In this document: piece after piece, positions 60,393 to 64,000 of the stretch
How the letters are laid out: each line of letters begins with the position of its first letter
How positions within the stretch are numbered: position 1 is the stretch's first letter
Assembly: GCF_022869165.1 (NCBI RefSeq)
Contig: NZ_CP094929.1
Span: 124,001-188,000 of the forward strand
Direction: 5' to 3'
DNA: 64,000 bases
DNA from: Sphaerochaeta associata
GTDB taxonomy: Bacteria > Spirochaetota > Spirochaetia > Sphaerochaetales > Sphaerochaetaceae
The notes under the pieces: model-generated
What the model was told of the DNA's origin: nothing
The model's database searches: none
Seen by the model: the letters and a program-made list of their open reading frames with translations, nothing else
Made by a program: the position numbers and the translations under genes

Positions 60393-61052
60393 ATGGATAT
60401 CGTACACTCCCTGGGCAAGGTTGCCCTGTTTCAGTGCTTTTCGGATGAGGAGCTGGCTCGTTACCTCAAGCAAGGCGGTATGAATCTCATGCACTTTGAG
60501 AAAGACCAGCTGGTAGCCCTGCAGGGCGACGCATGTGCCTCCCTCGATGTAATCATACAAGGCAGCCTCTCGCTGCAGAGCATCGACGAGCAGGGGACCG
60601 TCTTCAAGGCCAGGGTGCTTGAGGCGGGGGATGTTTGGGGTGCGACTTTGCTGTTCAGCAGGTACAACCACTACCCGATGCAGGTTGTGTGCGACCGTGC
60701 AAGCTCGGTCGTACGCTTGAAGAAGGGTCTGGTTCTTACACTGTGCACTGAAAAGCGGGAGTTCTTGGTGGGTCTTCTTCAGATTATCAGTGACAGGGCT
60801 CATGAGCTGGGGCTGACGGTGACCAAGCTCAATGAGCAGACGCTCAGGCAAAGTCTGCTTGAATACCTGCACCAGCTCTGTCGGCAACAGGGCGGCAATA
60901 CCGTGATGTTGCCCATGAGCAAGACCGAGCTTGCAAACCGCCTGGGGTTTGCCCGGACTTCCCTCAGTCGGGAGTTTACCTTACTGCAACATGAAGGTCT
61001 GCTCACCTTCAACGGCCGAAAGGTTTGTCTTCATATTTCTTCAAACAGTTAA
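60393..61052 (+). CDS. Crp/Fnr-family transcriptional regulator
   Basis: A 219-residue regulator: an N-terminal cyclic-nucleotide-like beta-roll (about 10-120), a dimer helix, and a winged HTH at LANRLGFARTSLSREFTLLQ (about 175-194). I do not see the Fnr N-terminal Cys cluster, so the signal is unknown. ATG 60393 has GGAGG nine bases upstream. Divergent from cupin and ferredoxin genes, suggesting a redox or nitrosative role. Confidence 0.88.
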   Translation: MDIVHSLGKVALFQCFSDEELARYLKQGGMNLMHFEKDQLVALQGDACASLDVIIQGSLSLQSIDEQGTVFKARVLEAGDVWGATLLFSRYNHYPMQVVCDRASSVVRLKKGLVLTLCTEKREFLVGLLQIISDRAHELGLTVTKLNEQTLRQSLLEYLHQLCRQQGGNTVMLPMSKTELANRLGFARTSLSREFTLLQHEGLLTFNGRKVCLHISSNS

Positions 61053-61141
61053 AGAGTGTGTGAAGATATACCTGTGCATGTTGCCTTCCTCTTTCTCTGT
61101 TGCTATAGAGTTAAGTAACAAGAGATGAAGGAGAATTGTCT

Positions 61142-62359
61142 ATGAAGCGAACACGTATACTCTTGATGATCAGTTTTGTCGTATTAATCGGGATGGTTGC
61201 CGTAACGGCTGCCCCGACTGCTGAGAAACAGTATGCAACTCTTCAGACTTCCGATATTACTACCATGAGTCTTGAGGAGCTGAAGAAGTCCATCGATACC
61301 CTCAAGGATGCGGTGGTGCGCGAACAGGATGAAGCGTACAAGAACCTGTCCCAAGCCCGCTCCAAGGGCGATAGAACTGCTTATTTCGAAGCATGGGAGA
61401 GTCTGAACAGGCTTGCAGACTATCGGATGACCAGTTCACAGACTGAAGCGTTGCTAGAGAGGATTTTGGCACTTGATGAGCCCAAGCGAAGCGAGTATGC
61501 AGCATGGCTTTATCAGATCAGCGCCTACTACAAGCCCTCTGTGACGCTCGACTTCTCTTCCGAGGGGGAGAATTACCGATACAGCTACCGTCAGCAGATC
61601 AGGCGAGAACCGGGTTCACAGATTACCCTTCCCGATAGTTCCCAGATCAGGTTCAATTCCACTCACCTCGGTGTGCTCGCCGGATGGGGTTTGACACCTG
61701 ATGAAGTGACGTATCAACCGGGTGAGACGATTACGATGAGCTATACCGATCAGACGCTCTATGCCATCTATCAGAGCGGGGTGCGGTTCGTCGATGACCT
61801 GAACAAGACCGATGTCTTCTTTGAGGAAGGGAAGGTCGAGGTCCCCACTCCCGCTTCGGGTGATGCTTCTGCGATTTTTTCCGGCTGGTATGACCAAACG
61901 ACAGGAAAGCTCATCACCGACCCTGTTTCTTATACCACCGAAGGAAAGGGGGCTTTCTTTGAGGCTTTATGGAAGCGCCTCGCCATCGAGGATGTCACGG
62001 TTCTCTACTACGACCAGACAAAGCTTCCGACCAATACCCAGATCGGTATCGGCTTCTCTTACAGCAATACAGGTAATGTGAACCTTTCCGGCTTGAAGGC
62101 TGTGCTCTCTACACAAAGTGATTATGTTCGGATTCTAAGGGATGAACTGCAGTTGGGAAGATTGTCCGCAGGACTGTCCAGTACGAACAACAGTCGCTTT
62201 GCAACGAAGAGCAAGCAACAGGTACGTGGTGAAGCCAATACCTTCCGCTTCATTGTAAGCGATTCGGCTCCAGCAGGTTCTGTTATTCCGTTCACCCTGA
62301 CGATCACCAACGACAAGGGTGACAGTTGGTCCCATTCCTTTGAGGTGACGGTGCGTTAG
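61142..62359 (+). CDS. Exported protein with coiled N-terminal region, function unknown
   Basis: A 405-residue protein with a signal peptide (about 1-25, cleavage near TAAPTAEKQ). Residues 40-115 are helical and charged. The middle part includes an InlB-repeat-like strand pattern (GVLAGWGLTPDEVTYQPGET and TLYAIYQSGVRF) and the last 120 residues look like an Ig-like or NEW3-type beta domain. Likely periplasmic or surface located. AAGGAG before ATG 61142. Confidence 0.65.
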   Translation: MKRTRILLMISFVVLIGMVAVTAAPTAEKQYATLQTSDITTMSLEELKKSIDTLKDAVVREQDEAYKNLSQARSKGDRTAYFEAWESLNRLADYRMTSSQTEALLERILALDEPKRSEYAAWLYQISAYYKPSVTLDFSSEGENYRYSYRQQIRREPGSQITLPDSSQIRFNSTHLGVLAGWGLTPDEVTYQPGETITMSYTDQTLYAIYQSGVRFVDDLNKTDVFFEEGKVEVPTPASGDASAIFSGWYDQTTGKLITDPVSYTTEGKGAFFEALWKRLAIEDVTVLYYDQTKLPTNTQIGIGFSYSNTGNVNLSGLKAVLSTQSDYVRILRDELQLGRLSAGLSSTNNSRFATKSKQQVRGEANTFRFIVSDSAPAGSVIPFTLTITNDKGDSWSHSFEVTVR

Positions 62360-62362
62360 CAA

Positions 62363-63139
62363 TCAGTATTGTTCAGCAATGTAGACGCCCTGCATTGATG
62401 TGTCAGTGCTCATCCCCATCGGGATGGGCACTGCTTTCTTCCTGTCCAGCAGACGGGTCAGGAAGGAGTTTTCCAGGGTGTGCACCTCTGTAACAGCATT
62501 GGATGCAAGCAAAGCCAGCAGCTCTTTGGCTGCGGTTTCGTCACTGGCACAGGTTTCAACGGCTTTGCCTCCACTGATGAACGCATAACCGTTTTGAACA
62601 CAGAGCGTTTGATAGCCTTCGGTCAGGAAGTCCCAGGCTTTCCTGTCACGAAGCAGGCATCCATGAAGAGCGTGTTCGGTTCGGTAGAGGCTGTCCAAGT
62701 GCTCGATATCCATGGGAATCGAAGCAGCTGATGAGGCCTCAATACCCTCCAAGGGGAAGGCGAGTACCGAGGAGGTGGTGTAGTATCCGTTTGCTTCGTA
62801 GAAGGGGCGTACCGCTGGAAAGAGCGTGATGGGGTGGTTGTATGCCTGCTTAACGGCGGCAAGCAAGGCTCCCATGATGCCCTGCTTGCGATGAGAAGCA
62901 TAGGTTGCTGCACCTACGATGAAGGAACATTCCTTGATGGTCCCCCCTTGTAGATACTGAGCAGGCAGTGCGTGCAGGGCGCTTACGATGATCCCATCCT
63001 TGCGGGCGACAAAGATGTGTTCGCTGGCAAACCGAACAGTAAAGAAGTGTTCAAGGAAGACCGGGTCTTCAGAAAATACTTCCGACCAAAGGCTCTTCAA
63101 TGAAGAGAAATCTTCTTGGTTTGCCCGTTCGATGATCAC
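62363..63139 (-). CDS. GNAT-family N-acetyltransferase
   Basis: A 258-residue protein with an N-terminal GNAT domain: IVGAATYASHRKQGIMGALL is the acetyl-CoA loop and FPAVRPFYEANGYY the closing segment. The C-terminal half is a sterol-carrier-like or second domain, similar in arrangement to Eis-type proteins. Its start overlaps the stop of the DUF2156 gene (ATGA), so the two are co-translated. Confidence 0.82.
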   Translation of the reverse strand: MIIERANQEDFSSLKSLWSEVFSEDPVFLEHFFTVRFASEHIFVARKDGIIVSALHALPAQYLQGGTIKECSFIVGAATYASHRKQGIMGALLAAVKQAYNHPITLFPAVRPFYEANGYYTTSSVLAFPLEGIEASSAASIPMDIEHLDSLYRTEHALHGCLLRDRKAWDFLTEGYQTLCVQNGYAFISGGKAVETCASDETAAKELLALLASNAVTEVHTLENSFLTRLLDRKKAVPIPMGMSTDTSMQGVYIAEQY

Positions 63140-63999
63140 TGCTTGGTAACCCTGTACTTTTCGACCATGAGGTCGGGTTTGTAGGAGAGTTTGGCTTTTC
63201 TCAGGCCTTCAACTCCCGCGTCTTCCTGCCTGTTTACGTATTTGACATCGGAGAGGTACTGGGAACAGAAAAGCTGGTTGATAACCGAATAGATGCCGAT
63301 GTAGGAGGTGTCACCCTTCTCAAAGTGAACGATGGCCAGTTGGTCGTCGATGATTTCTCCTACCGTAAAGGCTGTCAGGTGATGGTCCACACAGACCAGC
63401 ATTCCCACGAGGCCGAGGGTGTCCCAGTTGTCGAAAGCAAGGCGCAACGCCCTCAACTCGTCCTGGATTTCCTTCGTGTCGCAATCCTTGGTTTCCAGCC
63501 AGGTGGTGGAGGCCATTTTATAGCACTCGTCACGCATCTCCTTGGTGGAGAGCGAGCGGACTGAGTAGGTGTAGTTCCGCTCGAATTGGGAGATGTGGTT
63601 TCGTTTGGCCTGCAGCTTCCTTCCACTGAGGTGGATCAGTTTCTGGCTTTCATAGATGTAGTCATCCAGCGCACGCACATGCTCGATGGTGTAGCCGAGT
63701 TTCTGTAGTTCCAAGGCTTGTTCGGAGGGGACGCATTCCAGATGGAAGCGTTGTCCGCTTTCGTTGCAGTGGGCCTCTAGCTCTGCCATGGCTTTGGGCA
63801 GATCGTCGGTGATGGGCAGCAAAAAGCAGTCATCCACATCCAGATGCATGTACAGAGCCGTATCTGTTTTACAAATGGTCAATCCGATGGCTTCTTTCCA
63901 GAGAACCGAATAGGAAAAAAAATACTCGTAGGCAAAGTACTTGCTGTACGAGGGGAATAGGGCTTTGTCCGCAAAGGACGGTGTATAAAAATGTAACAT
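63136..63999 (-). CDS. DUF2156 (LPG-synthase C-terminal-like) protein
   Basis: A 287-residue protein resembling the DUF2156 domain found at the C terminus of lysyl-phosphatidylglycerol synthases, here without membrane helices. GRKLQAKRNHISQFERNY and LGLVGMLVCVDHHLTAFTVG, VHFEKGDTSYIGIYSVINQLF are typical. Its ATG is only one base from the window edge, so a longer form cannot be excluded. Acyl- or aminoacyl-transfer is plausible. Confidence 0.8.
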   Translation of the reverse strand: MLHFYTPSFADKALFPSYSKYFAYEYFFSYSVLWKEAIGLTICKTDTALYMHLDVDDCFLLPITDDLPKAMAELEAHCNESGQRFHLECVPSEQALELQKLGYTIEHVRALDDYIYESQKLIHLSGRKLQAKRNHISQFERNYTYSVRSLSTKEMRDECYKMASTTWLETKDCDTKEIQDELRALRLAFDNWDTLGLVGMLVCVDHHLTAFTVGEIIDDQLAIVHFEKGDTSYIGIYSVINQLFCSQYLSDVKYVNRQEDAGVEGLRKAKLSYKPDLMVEKYRVTKQ

Positions 64000-64000
64000 G

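Noticed and set aside
1-64000. tRNA, rRNA and CRISPR elements
   Set aside because: I looked for T-loop consensus sequences, rRNA signatures and regularly spaced repeats and found none.

Overview
The window reads as ordinary, gene-dense bacterial chromosome, most likely from a free-living anaerobic spirochaete close to Sphaerochaeta. This is an inference from the gene mix: an archaeal-type split glutamate synthase, a type III glutamine synthetase, a LacI-controlled sugar ABC transporter whose binding protein has a spirochaete-like signal peptide, many ferredoxin-type proteins and several cyclic-di-GMP proteins. I saw no rRNA, tRNA, CRISPR array, prophage or complete insertion sequence.

Positions 1-21.6 kb form a nitrogen and amino-acid region. 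An eight-gene minus-strand operon (7641 down to 1) encodes a three-piece glutamate synthase (amidotransferase, FMN/Fe-S and GXGXG subunits), a ferredoxin, an FAD reductase, glutamine synthetase I, an ANTAR-domain antiterminator and CTP synthase. Next come an XRE regulator, type III glutamine synthetase (8502-10595), two cyclic-di-GMP proteins, a cytidylate-kinase-like protein, a GNAT protein, argC-argJ-argB-argD and asnB. The main discovery candidate is here. The glutamate synthase operon, glnN and asnB each have a promoter followed at once by an intrinsic terminator in the leader. At each terminator the 5' arm is also the loop of a 4-bp hairpin with loop AAAGGC or AAAGAC. The stems differ but stay complementary, which is covariation. 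This is the signature of an ANTAR target, and an ANTAR gene lies in the operon, suggesting one antitermination regulon for ammonium assimilation.

Positions 21.8-30.4 kb hold a CadD-like transporter, a MarR regulator, a LacI repressor and a sugar ABC transporter with an alpha-xylosidase, with a perfect 16-bp operator over the promoter. Positions 30.4-40 kb are an unstable, partly A+T-rich stretch. It has two AAA/DUF4143 ATPase genes associated with palindromes, a decayed duplicate of a fumarylacetoacetase-family gene, a DUF4143 remnant, a PhzF gene whose start codon appears to be ACG, a Phd/YoeB-type toxin-antitoxin pair, an SDR, a GNAT and a hydrolase.

Positions 40.5-53 kb are an accessory run: a serine hydrolase, TetR plus an FtsX/ATPase exporter, two small flavoproteins, a DsbA-like protein, a RelB/PIN toxin-antitoxin cassette between two 40-bp hairpin repeats, and a tight series of small enzymes. 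Positions 53-64 kb hold an MFS transporter, an M20 peptidase, a large CHASE3-like/PAS/GGDEF/HD-GYP protein, a peroxiredoxin, a membrane ferredoxin with a cupin opposite a Crp/Fnr regulator, an exported protein, and GNAT and DUF2156 proteins. All functions are inferred by eye from translated sequence; no database search was run.
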